Source of the DNA: Paenarthrobacter aurescens
GTDB lineage: Bacteria > Actinomycetota > Actinomycetes > Actinomycetales > Micrococcaceae
DNA: 64,000 nucleotides
Direction: 5' to 3'
Assembly: GCF_025421775.1 (NCBI RefSeq)
Contig: NZ_JAOEFX010000003.1
Location: 62,001-126,000, forward strand
A program made the position numbers and the translations under genes. The notes beneath the pieces were generated by a model. The model saw only the letters and a program-made list of their open reading frames with translations, was not told where the DNA came from and ran no database searches. Shown in pieces: positions 30,090 through 38,453 of this stretch (position 1 is its first letter; each line of letters begins with the position of its first letter).

Positions 30090-31521
30090 CCTGACCGCCA
30101 TCACGGCGGCAGCCACCGAAGCCGCAAAGGTGACCGCAGCAGCTTCCGACGCCGAGCGCGCGGCCTGGCTGACCGCCGTCGCCGACGCCTTGGACGCCAA
30201 CGTCACCGAACTCGTGGCCATTGCCGATTCCGAGACAAGCCTTGGCACCGTCCGGCTCACCGGGGAGGTGGCCAGGACCAGTGGGCAGCTGAGGCTGTTC
30301 GCCAACGTGATCACCGAGGGTTCCTACCTGGAAGCCGTGATCGATCACGCTGACCCTGCGGCTACTCCGCCCAAGCCCGACCTGCGCCGCATCCTGCGTC
30401 CGATCGGTCCGGTAGCCGTGTTCTCGGCGTCGAACTTCCCGTTCGCCTTCTCCGTGGCCGGTGGCGACACCGCCTCCGCGCTGGCAGTGGGTTGCCCGGT
30501 GATCGTCAAGGCGCACTCAGGGCACCTTCGCCTTTCCGAGCGCACCGCTGAGATTGTCAGCGAAGCCCTTGCCAAGGCCGGAGCCCCGGAAGGGATCTTC
30601 GCGCTGGTCAGCGGCCGCGAAGCAGGCACAGCCCTGGTCCAGGACCCCGCCATCAAGGCCGTTGGCTTCACCGGCTCCATTCCCGGTGGACGCGCGCTGT
30701 TTGACCTCGCGGCCTCCCGCCCGGAGCCGATCCCGTTCTACGGTGAGCTCGGCAGCCTGAACCCCGTGGTCATCACTGCGGATGCCTTGGCCGAACGTGG
30801 CCAGCAGCTCGCCGCAGGTCTGGCGGGCTCGTTCACGATGGGGGCCGGCCAGTTCTGCACCAAGCCGGGACTCGTGTTCATTCCGGCCGGCACGGACTTT
30901 GCGTCACACCTGGCTGAGGCCAGCAAGGACAAGCCCACCGCTGCCATGCTCACCGAGCGCATCGCCGAGGCCTACCCGGACGGGCTCCGGAACGTCGCAG
31001 ACCAGCCGGGTGTCGCCGTCGTCAGTGGCACCGTCCAGCAGGACAGCCTGGCCGACGGCGCCGCACCTGTGGTGTTCTCCACCAGCGCGGCCAACGTCCT
31101 GGAACGTCCCGAGGAGCTGTTGGAGGAGTGCTTCGGCCCCACCACGCTCCTCATCGAGTACGCCAACCAGGAGGAACTGTCCGCGGCCCTGGCCAAGGTT
31201 CCGGGCAGCCTTACAGGCACGGTGCACGCGGAACCGGGTGAAGACGTCTCCGCACTTGTGGAGCAGCTCAGCGGCTTGGCCGGAAGGGTCCTGTTCGACG
31301 GCTGGCCCACAGGTGTTGCCGTGAACTGGGCCCAGCAGCACGGCGGTCCGTACCCGGCCACGACGTCGCTGTTCACTTCGGTGGGAGCCACCGCAGTCCG
31401 CCGTTTCCAGCGCCCGGTAGCCTACCAGGACGCTCCGGAGACTGTGCTGCACCCTGCGCTGCACGACGCCAACCCGCTGGGCATCCCGAGGCGCGTGGAC
31501 GGCATACTCACACTCCGCTGA
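30070..31521 (+). CDS. Aldehyde dehydrogenase, probable 2,5-dioxovalerate (alpha-ketoglutaric semialdehyde) dehydrogenase
   Basis: 483 residues. Glu226 lies in YGELGSLNP and the catalytic Cys263 in GAGQFCTKPG; the NAD(P) site is ASNFPFAFSVAGGDTASALAVGCPVIVKAHSGH and VGFTGSIPGG. This pattern, with ELGSLNP and QFCTKPG, is typical of the KGSADH group that ends oxidative uronate and arabinose pathways by forming 2-oxoglutarate. The start is TTG 30070, which has AAAGGAAA upstream and lies 20 nt inside the preceding gene; the longer ATG frame overlaps it without a domain match. Confidence 0.9.
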   Translation: MSTATLDLTAITAAATEAAKVTAAASDAERAAWLTAVADALDANVTELVAIADSETSLGTVRLTGEVARTSGQLRLFANVITEGSYLEAVIDHADPAATPPKPDLRRILRPIGPVAVFSASNFPFAFSVAGGDTASALAVGCPVIVKAHSGHLRLSERTAEIVSEALAKAGAPEGIFALVSGREAGTALVQDPAIKAVGFTGSIPGGRALFDLAASRPEPIPFYGELGSLNPVVITADALAERGQQLAAGLAGSFTMGAGQFCTKPGLVFIPAGTDFASHLAEASKDKPTAAMLTERIAEAYPDGLRNVADQPGVAVVSGTVQQDSLADGAAPVVFSTSAANVLERPEELLEECFGPTTLLIEYANQEELSAALAKVPGSLTGTVHAEPGEDVSALVEQLSGLAGRVLFDGWPTGVAVNWAQQHGGPYPATTSLFTSVGATAVRRFQRPVAYQDAPETVLHPALHDANPLGIPRRVDGILTLR

Positions 31522-31551
31522 CCCACCCGCAACCAGCTGGGTAAGGGCAGA

Positions 31552-31591
31552 CGAAAGGGGCGGGGTCACCACGGTGACCCCGCTCCTTTCG
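31552..31591 (+). terminator. Stem-loop after the uronate operon
   Basis: Arms 31552-31570 (CGAAAGGGGCGGGGTCACC) and 31573-31591 are complementary with one G-U pair, 2-nt loop. It lies 30 nt after the aldehyde dehydrogenase stop, between convergent genes. Confidence 0.8.
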
Positions 31592-31592
31592 C

Positions 31593-31624
31593 GTTTGGGT
31601 ACAGGAGTGTTTGGGTACAGGAGT
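31593..31624. repeat. Tandem direct repeat of 16 bp
   Basis: GTTTGGGTACAGGAGT occurs twice in direct succession (31593-31608 and 31609-31624), just beyond the terminator stem and reaching the first base of the stop codon of the convergent M24-like gene. Probably a replication-slippage duplication. Confidence 0.8.
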
Positions 31625-32754
31625 TAGGGGCGCAGCGTCAGCGGACGACGGCGGCCGTCAACGTCGGTGGTCGGCCAACGGTCGTCGACGGTCAGGATGC
31701 GCAGGCCGGAATCCGTCAGCAGGACAGTGTCCTCGATCTTCACGCCGGGCCCGGACGGGTTCCAGGTGAAGGGCTGGTTGAGCACCACTGTGTCCGTGAC
31801 GTCCGCGGTGACCCGGGGGTCGCGGCCTGCGTAGCCGGCCGGCCCGCCCTGGTGGTGGCGCGTCCACTGATCGTCGCCGAAGCCGTGCCGCCTGTATGCC
31901 CGCTGGATCTCGGCGAAGATCTCGTTGAGCTTCGCACCGGGAACCGTGGCCCGGAAAATGTCGGCTTCAACAGCGGCGATGCGGGCCTCGGCGTCGAGCT
32001 CCTGGGGAGTCCCGGCGTCGAACGCTACCCAACGGGTGACGTTGGCAACCAGCCCGTTGCGCCGGGCGCACACCACGGCCATGGCCCGGCGGCCGATACG
32101 GGCGTGGGTGGCCAGCGGATGGCGGAAGTCGCTCCTCCCCGCACCGTTGCAGAGGAGTACGAGCGGCTCGGCTCCCACCGCCACAATGCGGGCGGCCAGA
32201 TCCGAAACCAGCTGGAACTCGGTGGTTTCCGGGGTCGCAGCGGTGAGGACGTCCGTCATGGCGGCTGCGGCATCGGCGGACAGCCCGGCGTAGCGGGCAG
32301 TTTCGGCGGGCAGGAGCTGCTGCCGGGCTGCGCGAAGTTCGGCGGTGACGGCTGCTTCCACCAGCGGGTTGCCATCGATGGCCAAGGCCGCCGCTGCCGC
32401 GTGCAGCTGACCATGCCACGGAACAGTGTCCAGGCTGACTCCGTCCGGCAATTCCTCGGCGGCGATCCGTTCGGCTTCGTTGTTGAACGTCACCAGATGG
32501 TCACCGGAGCGGTCCACCAGAAGTGCGGCGATGGGATCTCCCGCCAGGCTGATGTGGACGCGGCTGCCGTCCAGGTACCAGGTGAGCGCCGTGTTGGAAG
32601 TGAGCAGGAGCGAGTCGCGTCCTGCAGCGTCCAGGATGTCCAGCACCCGGCGACGTTTCACGCCGCGGTCAGCAGCGTTGCCCGCTGGCGTACGAACCCG
32701 GCCGGGCCCTGATGCCGGACTGGATGTTGGCGTGGATTGAGTAGGCGTGGTCAT
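31624..32754 (-). CDS. M24 (creatinase/aminopeptidase P fold) protein lacking two metal ligands
   Basis: 376 residues: an N-terminal creatinase-like domain followed by a pita-bread domain. The His-rich loop TRHHQGGPAGYAGRD (300-311) and Glu341 (GVKIEDTVLLTD) match the family. Where active M24 peptidases have Asp-x-Gly and Asp-x-Thr-Arg, this protein reads VCARRNGLVANVTRWV: the second Asp is Asn238 and the first is replaced by Cys or Ala. A metal-dependent peptidase function is thus doubtful; a creatinase-like hydrolase or binding role is more plausible. Start ATG 32754 overlaps the preceding gene by ATGA. Confidence 0.75.
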   Translation of the reverse strand: MTTPTQSTPTSSPASGPGRVRTPAGNAADRGVKRRRVLDILDAAGRDSLLLTSNTALTWYLDGSRVHISLAGDPIAALLVDRSGDHLVTFNNEAERIAAEELPDGVSLDTVPWHGQLHAAAAALAIDGNPLVEAAVTAELRAARQQLLPAETARYAGLSADAAAAMTDVLTAATPETTEFQLVSDLAARIVAVGAEPLVLLCNGAGRSDFRHPLATHARIGRRAMAVVCARRNGLVANVTRWVAFDAGTPQELDAEARIAAVEADIFRATVPGAKLNEIFAEIQRAYRRHGFGDDQWTRHHQGGPAGYAGRDPRVTADVTDTVVLNQPFTWNPSGPGVKIEDTVLLTDSGLRILTVDDRWPTTDVDGRRRPLTLRP

Positions 32755-34799
32755 GCCGATTCCCCCAAAGTAGTGATGAGTTGTTCAATGTCTTGTGTTG
32801 CCAGGAAGCCGTCCGTGATGAGCACGGTGACCGACCTGTGGACAGGGCGGCCCGGTTCGGTGGCGACGGGGGCGTCCCACGCCAACGACAAGCCGACGCC
32901 GGGATAGCCCGCGTGCCGCACGAACCATGGGTCAGGGGCTTGAGGTGAGGCGAGAAAAACGAGTGTTGCGGGGTGGCCCAGCCCGGGGTCGCCGGTGACG
33001 TGCGCGGCGCCAGCTGTTCCGGCGTCGAACGTTCCCGACCACGCCAGCCACGGCGCCACGCTGCCGTGCACCGCGTCCTCGCCGCGCGAATCCGGGGTCC
33101 AGATGGTGGCGTCACCAACCCTGGGCAGCCGCCAGAAGAAGCCGCCGTAACCACCCTGCGGCCGCCCATTGGAACCGGGGCTGCCCAGCAGTACCGGACG
33201 CCCGGTGGCGGACTCCAGTGTGAAGTCCAGCGTCAGTTTCCACGCTGAATTCCCGACGGCGGCCCAGCGCCACTGACGCTGTTCGCGGAGGACGGGTGTT
33301 CCGTCGGGCCCGAGCCAGCTCAGCTGTTCGCGTCGATGCCCATCACTGTGCTCCGCGGATTCGGTGACGATACGGCCGTGGTCCTTGCGCCAGACGTACG
33401 CCCCGGCATTCCGGGTGTAGGTCCGGCCGCCCCAGAAGTTGATGCCATCCACATCCTGGAGGGCCACACCTGCGCCCAGGTGCCAGACGTGGTCTTCCGG
33501 GATGTGATCGGTGACCACCGTGCCGGCAATTGTTCGCACGGGGTGCAGGTACGGGCGCGGAGAGGAGCTGGGCCGGATGTGGGTTCCGTCCTGGAGAGTA
33601 GCGACGGATATGCCATTGATGTCCAGGGACATCCCGGCGGAGGCAGTCCATGGCGCTCCGAGCTCAGCGAACGTGGCTTGGCCGAGGGCTGCCCGGCGGA
33701 TCAACGCCTCGATGCCATGCACCACGGGGTGGGCGTCGTCGCCGTCGCCCTCCCAGGTGATGAAGTCCGGGTGGATGGGCTGGGGCGAGTCAGCCGTGCG
33801 GATGGCCTCCAGCACGGACATGTAAGCCCCCGCGCCACTGAGGGGGCTGAGGAGATCTTTCTCCGTGCGGGCCGCCAACAGGTTTTCCAACAGATCGGTC
33901 CGCCCGAACGTCTCGTGCCGGGTTCCTTCCGGCGTGGTGATCGCCACGCGGTCTTCCGTGTAGAACAGTGTGAGTTGACCGAGCGTCCCGTACACCGTGA
34001 CCGATGGTGCGGCCTGCACAGGTGCGCACAGCGTCAAAGCGCAGGTCAGCACCGTGCCACGTGCGGTCCGGACCCTCACCACGGAGGTGTCGTCACTCTC
34101 CGTATCGTTGGCCCGGTAGAGATCGGTGTCCACTGATTCGACGTCCGCTACTGTTCTGGCGCCGGCCAGCCGCAGCCCTGTAGCTACGGCATGGGCCAAT
34201 GCGTTGGTGGCTACTCCGTCCACCACATCCGTTCCGTTCAGGCTGCGTTTACCGGCCCACCGGGACCGCTTGAAGTACGCCTTGTTTCGCAGCCACAGTC
34301 CCGTTGCGCTGATGCCACGGATGTCGCCGATTTCCCCAGCAACCACGAGGCCTTCGATCGCAGGCAGGGCATCTGAACCCAGGCTCTGGAAGCCCACCTG
34401 CACCAGGCGGTCCGCGCTCGCGGCAGCTGCCAGGACTTCCTCGTAGTGCGCCATGGACGCCACCGGTGGCTTTTCCAGATACACGTTGGCGCCGGCTTTG
34501 AGGGCCGCAAGGGCAAGAGGTGCGTGGGTCTGGATGGGGGTGGAAACGATGACGACGTCCGGAGCGGTTCCTGCCGCGAGGAGCTCATCAAGGGAAGCGA
34601 AGACGTCAACAGCGGGACCCAGTGTGCCTTGTGCAGGAGGTTGCGGGTCTGCGACGGCCGCCAGCTCGAGGACGCCGGCAGCGGCCAGGCGGCCAAGGTT
34701 GTCCAAGTGCCGTTCGCCGAAGCCGTGCACGCCCACCAGCGCGATGCGGGGGAGCCGGGCGTGGACTTCCGCAGCTGAGGTGGTCAAAGGCTGGGTCAT
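32751..34799 (-). CDS. Fusion protein: Gfo/Idh/MocA oxidoreductase plus DUF6807 (PmoA-like) domain
   Basis: 682 residues. Residues 12 to about 350 form an oxidoreductase (IALVGVHGFGERHLDNLGRL, NVYLEKPPVASMAHYEEV). The rest, about 395-680, is a DUF6807/PmoA-like beta-rich domain: RPYLHPVRTIAGTVVTDHIPEDHVWHLGAGVALQDVDGINFWGGRTY and GGYGGFFWRLPRVGD. The same fusion appears at 52069-54144. A joint action on a modified sugar seems likely; the reaction is unknown. It is second in a three-gene operon (esterase, fusion, M24-like), each overlapping the next by ATGA. Confidence 0.82.
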   Translation of the reverse strand: MTQPLTTSAAEVHARLPRIALVGVHGFGERHLDNLGRLAAAGVLELAAVADPQPPAQGTLGPAVDVFASLDELLAAGTAPDVVIVSTPIQTHAPLALAALKAGANVYLEKPPVASMAHYEEVLAAAASADRLVQVGFQSLGSDALPAIEGLVVAGEIGDIRGISATGLWLRNKAYFKRSRWAGKRSLNGTDVVDGVATNALAHAVATGLRLAGARTVADVESVDTDLYRANDTESDDTSVVRVRTARGTVLTCALTLCAPVQAAPSVTVYGTLGQLTLFYTEDRVAITTPEGTRHETFGRTDLLENLLAARTEKDLLSPLSGAGAYMSVLEAIRTADSPQPIHPDFITWEGDGDDAHPVVHGIEALIRRAALGQATFAELGAPWTASAGMSLDINGISVATLQDGTHIRPSSSPRPYLHPVRTIAGTVVTDHIPEDHVWHLGAGVALQDVDGINFWGGRTYTRNAGAYVWRKDHGRIVTESAEHSDGHRREQLSWLGPDGTPVLREQRQWRWAAVGNSAWKLTLDFTLESATGRPVLLGSPGSNGRPQGGYGGFFWRLPRVGDATIWTPDSRGEDAVHGSVAPWLAWSGTFDAGTAGAAHVTGDPGLGHPATLVFLASPQAPDPWFVRHAGYPGVGLSLAWDAPVATEPGRPVHRSVTVLITDGFLATQDIEQLITTLGESA

Positions 34800-36010
34800 G
34801 AGTCCGTCCTAGCGGGATCAGGTGCGGTGGAAATGGCGGGGTGTGTGGGCTGCAGGGCTGCGGTGAGGAAGGCCGCGGCCTCGTCCTGCATGGCCGGAGT
34901 GAAAACGTGGGGTTCCTGCCAGAAGCTGCCCGTGTAGCGGGCCGGAAGCTGCTCCAGGAGATGGTTGTGGGCATCGCGCATTCCCTGTTCGGGGAACAGT
35001 TGGTCAGCCATGGCGTACTGGACCAGGACGCCGGCGTTGGAACGGGTGGCAAGATCAGGCCAGTCCCCGAGTTTGGCGAGGCCGGGGGAGTGCAACAACC
35101 AGGAGTGCGCGTCCAGGTATGCCGGCAGTAGCGAGGCGAACGTGGTCATCATGCATGTCACTACGTAGCTGCGGATCAGGGGGCTCATGGCAGCGAGCAT
35201 CAGGGCCCGGCCACCTCCGCCGGAGAATCCCAGGCAGCCGAGGCGATCCGCGTCCACTCCCGGCAACGACGCCAGGACGCCCAGTGCCGCGAGGTCGTCG
35301 TGCGCAACGGTTCCGGCAACACTGGTGCCGAGCAGCGTTGCCGCTTTCGCTACGGTTTCCTCGTGCGCAGCTGCGGCTGCGTTGTATTGTTCCGCCGCGG
35401 AAGGCTCGACGCCTGCCTCCCGCCAGAGCGCCTGCTGGCCGTTGACGGCGTTGGCGGTCCGCCAAGGCAGGGGGTCGAGCCTGAAGCGGCGGCTGCCCCA
35501 CATGAACGTGTCATGCGCGAGGACAGCGAAGCCCTGTTGCGCCATCCATGTGGCGAGGGCACGTCCGCCGTAGAGCTTTCCACTCAACCCGAGCGGCAGG
35601 CTGCCGAAGCCGCCCGCGTTGGATGAACCGCCGTCGTGCTGGTCCATGCCCGAAGGAATCGCAACGAGCCGCTCAGCACCGTAGGCCTTGATACCGCCGT
35701 GACAGTGCAGGGCGAGTACCCCGGGCAGGGGGCCGGTGGTGCCGGCAGGCCGCACGAACCATGCGGACGTCCGGGGACCGAAGCCCAACTGCCAGGACAA
35801 ACGTGAGGTGATGACGCCGTCGTGTTCTGTTTCTGAATGGACTGTGTATGCAAGATCCGTTGTTACGGCCGGAATTCCGAGTGTGTCGGCCAGTTGCTGT
35901 GCCGCCGCGGAATCGGCGGTGTGGTGGCGCGCTGCGTAGCCGGGCCAGTCCTCATATCCTCCCAGCGCGCTGGGGCGGGGAAGTGATTGCGCCACGTCAA
36001 CCGCGGTCAT
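34796..36010 (-). CDS. Alpha/beta hydrolase, acetylxylan esterase-like
   Basis: 404 residues. The serine nucleophile motif is GCLGFSGGGGRALMLAA, with a strand HCHGGIKAYGAERL resembling the oxyanion region, and a late Asp/His region (YAMADQLFPEQGMRDAHNHLLEQ, FWQEPHVFTPAMQDEAAAF). These fit large dienelactone hydrolase/acetylxylan esterases of polysaccharide loci. There is no signal peptide, so it would act in the cytoplasm on imported oligosaccharides. First in the minus-strand operon; two LacI-type operators lie upstream (36123, 36168). The ribosome site before ATG 36010 is weak. Confidence 0.75.
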   Translation of the reverse strand: MTAVDVAQSLPRPSALGGYEDWPGYAARHHTADSAAAQQLADTLGIPAVTTDLAYTVHSETEHDGVITSRLSWQLGFGPRTSAWFVRPAGTTGPLPGVLALHCHGGIKAYGAERLVAIPSGMDQHDGGSSNAGGFGSLPLGLSGKLYGGRALATWMAQQGFAVLAHDTFMWGSRRFRLDPLPWRTANAVNGQQALWREAGVEPSAAEQYNAAAAAHEETVAKAATLLGTSVAGTVAHDDLAALGVLASLPGVDADRLGCLGFSGGGGRALMLAAMSPLIRSYVVTCMMTTFASLLPAYLDAHSWLLHSPGLAKLGDWPDLATRSNAGVLVQYAMADQLFPEQGMRDAHNHLLEQLPARYTGSFWQEPHVFTPAMQDEAAAFLTAALQPTHPAISTAPDPARTDS

Positions 36011-36122
36011 GGCAGGTGGAGTCGGTGGGAAACATAGTGTGTTGCCTTATCGATGCGTGAGGGTGTGCGGTGGCGCACGCCGGGCTGCTTCAGCGTGGGG
36101 AAATCGATGTGGGCGGCTTCGC

Positions 36123-36138
36123 AAGAAAACGCTTTCTC
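36123..36138. promoter_or_regulatory. LacI-type operator AAGAAAACGCTTTCTC
   Basis: One mismatch to GAGAAAACGCTTTCTC, in the divergent promoter region of the esterase operon (start 36010) and permease operon (start 36323/36385). The 312-nt region holds no other gene. Confidence 0.78.
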
Positions 36139-36167
36139 AAAAATTAGCAAAAGGCTGTACATGGGTC

Positions 36168-36183
36168 AAGAAAACGTTTACTT
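36168..36183. promoter_or_regulatory. Second LacI-type operator AAGAAAACGTTTACTT
   Basis: A weaker copy 45 nt from the previous one; two operators at this spacing could bind two dimers on the same face of the DNA. Confidence 0.55.
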
Positions 36184-36322
36184 TGGTACGGAGCCGCTGA
36201 AAGCCTGGACCCGAATCCTGGCCATTCGCGGGGAAACGCCAGAAGAATGGTGGCGCCCCCGCACGGCAAGCACCAACCAGACTCGAACTCCGTGGATGGC
36301 CACGATGACCAAAGGAGACCAC

Positions 36323-36388
36323 ATGGCCGCTGTTACACACACGGGGACGCCGCAAGGCGTTCGCGCTCCGGCGAGGGGGAAGCGATGA
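36323..36388 (+). CDS. Possible 21-residue leader peptide coupled to permease gene
   Basis: A short ORF starting MAAVTHTGTPQ and ending RGKR, with the strong ribosome site AAAGGAGACC directly before ATG 36323. Its TGA (36386-36388) overlaps the permease ATG at 36385. The permease start itself has a fair site (AGGGGGAAGCG). The short ORF could raise permease translation by coupling, or it may have no product of its own. It shows no homology I can name. Confidence 0.45.
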   Translation: MAAVTHTGTPQGVRAPARGKR

Positions 36389-37329
36389 GCGCTATCGGCG
36401 AACTCTCCACGATCACCCGTCGCAAGGGCCCCATGACCAAGGAAGAGAAGAAGGCCAACGGCCGCGACAACAAAGCCGCCTACGTCTTCCTTCTTCCCTG
36501 GCTGCTGGGCCTGGCTGTCATCACCGTGGGCCCCATGCTGATGTCCTTGTACCTGTCCTTCACGGACTACAACCTCCTGCAGCCCCCGGAATGGGTGGGC
36601 CTGGACAACTTCGTCCGCATGTTCGGCGACGCCCGCCTCCACAACTCGCTGCGCGTCACCTTCACCTACGTCCTGGTGGGTGTTCCGCTCCAGTTGGCTG
36701 TAGCCCTGGTGATTGCCCTGGTGCTGGACAAGGGTCTGCGCGGCCTTCCGTTCTACCGCTCCATCTTCTACTTGCCCTCCCTGCTGGGCGGCTCTGTTGC
36801 TGTTGCCATCCTGTGGAAGCAGATCTTCGGCACCACCGGCCTGGTAAACCAGGTCCTGGCGATGGTGGGCATCGAAGGGCCGGGTTGGATCTCGGACCCC
36901 AACACCGCCCTTGGCTCCATCATCCTGCTGCATGTCTGGACCTTCGGAAGTCCCATGATCATCTTCCTGGCCGGCCTCCGCCAGATCCCGGTGATGTACT
37001 ACGAGGCCGCCAAGGTGGATGGTGCGACCACGCTGCAGCAGTTCTGGCGGATCACGCTTCCGATGCTGAGCCCCATCATCTTCTTCAACCTGGTGCTGCA
37101 GATCATCGGCTCGTTCCAGTCCTTCACCCAGGCGTTCATCGTCTCCGGTGGCAATGGTGGACCATCCGACTCCACCATGTTCTTCACGCTGTACCTGTAC
37201 CAAAAGGGCTTCGGCCAGTTCGATATGGGTTATGCCTCGGCGATGGCCTGGTTCCTGCTGGTCATCATCGGTGTCTTCACTGCCATCAACTTCATCGCTT
37301 CAAAGTATTGGGTGTTCTACGATGACTAA
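36385..37329 (+). CDS. ABC sugar transporter permease (MalF/UgpA type)
   Basis: 314 residues, six predicted transmembrane helices (AAYVFLLPWLLGLAVITVGPMLMSLYLSF and onward). The cytoplasmic EAA loop is YYEAAKVDGATTLQQFWRITLPMLSPIIFF, the site that contacts the ATPase. The gene is followed with an 8-nt overlap by its MalG-type partner and then, past a terminator, by a binding lipoprotein. Start ATG 36385 was chosen over the open frame from 36247, as a ribosome site (GCGAGGGGGA) stands before it. Confidence 0.9.
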   Translation: MSAIGELSTITRRKGPMTKEEKKANGRDNKAAYVFLLPWLLGLAVITVGPMLMSLYLSFTDYNLLQPPEWVGLDNFVRMFGDARLHNSLRVTFTYVLVGVPLQLAVALVIALVLDKGLRGLPFYRSIFYLPSLLGGSVAVAILWKQIFGTTGLVNQVLAMVGIEGPGWISDPNTALGSIILLHVWTFGSPMIIFLAGLRQIPVMYYEAAKVDGATTLQQFWRITLPMLSPIIFFNLVLQIIGSFQSFTQAFIVSGGNGGPSDSTMFFTLYLYQKGFGQFDMGYASAMAWFLLVIIGVFTAINFIASKYWVFYDD

Positions 37330-38251
37330 ACTCCAGACCCTCCCGGCCGCCTCCTCCGAGACCCGCAAGACCGGCAAGAGCCCGCGACGACGTGAATCCC
37401 CGGGCAGTCTGGCCTTCAGCCGCAGCGCCCGCATCAAAGGCCTGATCAAGCACGCCATCCTGATCCTTGTTGGCGGCGTAATGATCTACCCGCTGCTGTG
37501 GATGGTGGTTTCGTCCCTGCGCCCCAATGACCTCATCTTCCGCGAACCCGGCCTCTGGCTGGAGAACCTGGAAATGAGCAACTACACCGATGGCTGGTCC
37601 GCGCTGACCCACCCGTTCGGGCACTACATGATCAACTCCGCGATTGTGGTCCTGGGCTCGATCGTGGGCAACCTGGTCTCCTGCTCCATGGCCGCCTATG
37701 CTTTCGCCCGCTTGCAGTTCAGCGGCAAGAAGCTGTTCTTCGGCATCATGCTCTTGACCATCATGCTCCCGTTCCACGTGGTGATCGTGCCCCAGTACAT
37801 CCTGTTCTCGCAGATCGGCTGGGTGAACACCTTCTGGCCGCTCATCGTGCCCAAGCTCCTGGCCACGGACGCGTTCTTCGTGTTCCTCATGGTCCAGTTC
37901 ATCCGCGGTATCCCGAAGGACCTTGACGAGGCTGCCCGCATCGACGGCGCCGGCCACCCCAGGATCTTCCTTCGCGTGATCCTTCCCCTGATGGTCCCTG
38001 CCTTGGCCACCACCACCATCTTCACGTTCATCTGGACCTGGAACGACTTCTTCGGCGCCCTCATCTACCTGACGGACCCGGACATGTTCACCGTCCCGGT
38101 AGCCCTGCGGGCTTTCGTTGACTCGCAGTCCGCCACCAGCTGGGGATCACTCTTCGCAATGTCCATCGTGTCCTTGCTCCCGGTCTTCCTGGTCTTCCTG
38201 TTCGGCCAGCGATTCCTCATCAAGGGCATCGCCACCACCGGCATCAAGTAG
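37322..38251 (+). CDS. ABC sugar transporter permease (MalG/UgpE type)
   Basis: 309 residues. Membrane helices start at HAILILVGGVMIYPLLWMVVSSL; the EAA loop is LDEAARIDGAGHPRIFLRVILPLMVPAL. It overlaps the first permease by 8 nt (ATG 37322). With it, the channel for one imported oligosaccharide is formed. The N-terminal 35 residues are Arg/Ser-rich and cytoplasmic. No ATPase gene is present; a shared MsmK-type ATPase elsewhere must drive it. Confidence 0.9.
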   Translation: MTKLQTLPAASSETRKTGKSPRRRESPGSLAFSRSARIKGLIKHAILILVGGVMIYPLLWMVVSSLRPNDLIFREPGLWLENLEMSNYTDGWSALTHPFGHYMINSAIVVLGSIVGNLVSCSMAAYAFARLQFSGKKLFFGIMLLTIMLPFHVVIVPQYILFSQIGWVNTFWPLIVPKLLATDAFFVFLMVQFIRGIPKDLDEAARIDGAGHPRIFLRVILPLMVPALATTTIFTFIWTWNDFFGALIYLTDPDMFTVPVALRAFVDSQSATSWGSLFAMSIVSLLPVFLVFLFGQRFLIKGIATTGIK

Positions 38252-38265
38252 GCCGGCCCTTCCTG

Positions 38266-38299
38266 CCGAAAGGAGGTGGCTCCTGCCACCTCCTTTCGG
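38266..38299 (+). terminator. Perfect 15-bp hairpin inside the transporter operon
   Basis: CCGAAAGGAGGTGGC (38266-38280) pairs perfectly with 38285-38299 across the loop TCCT. It lies 15 nt after the second permease stop and would separate permease from binding-protein transcription. Confidence 0.85.
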
Positions 38300-38350
38300 T
38301 GAGCGCCGTCCAGCCGGTGGGTGCCGCCGTCGGAAATCCCAACAACTAAT

Positions 38351-38387
38351 ACAAGTCAGCATCTTGTAATACAAGAATGTGACTTGT
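38351..38387. promoter_or_regulatory. Nested palindromes, possible GntR-type operator
   Basis: A 37-bp dyad (ACAAGTC at 38351, GACTTGT at 38381-38387) enclosing a perfect 13-bp palindrome CTTGTAATACAAG (38363-38375). The TTGTA/TACAA half-sites resemble FCD/GntR-type operators; the site is distinct from the LacI operator downstream. It overlaps the expected -35 region of the binding-protein promoter (CATAAT at 38390-38395). Confidence 0.55.
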
Positions 38388-38402
38388 AGCATAATTTCAC
38401 GT

Positions 38403-38418
38403 CGGAAAACGCTTTCTC
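38403..38418. promoter_or_regulatory. LacI-type operator CGGAAAACGCTTTCTC
   Basis: 36 nt before the GTG start of the binding protein, 7 nt after a CATAAT -10 hexamer (38390-38395), so it covers the expected transcription start. Confidence 0.75.
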
Positions 38419-38453
38419 ATTCGCATCAGGATCAATGAAGATCGGAGACATCA

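Noticed and set aside
28755..30314. 519-residue minus-strand ORF opposite the enolase and aldehyde dehydrogenase genes
   Set aside because: Crosses the boundary of two well-supported genes and shows no domain.
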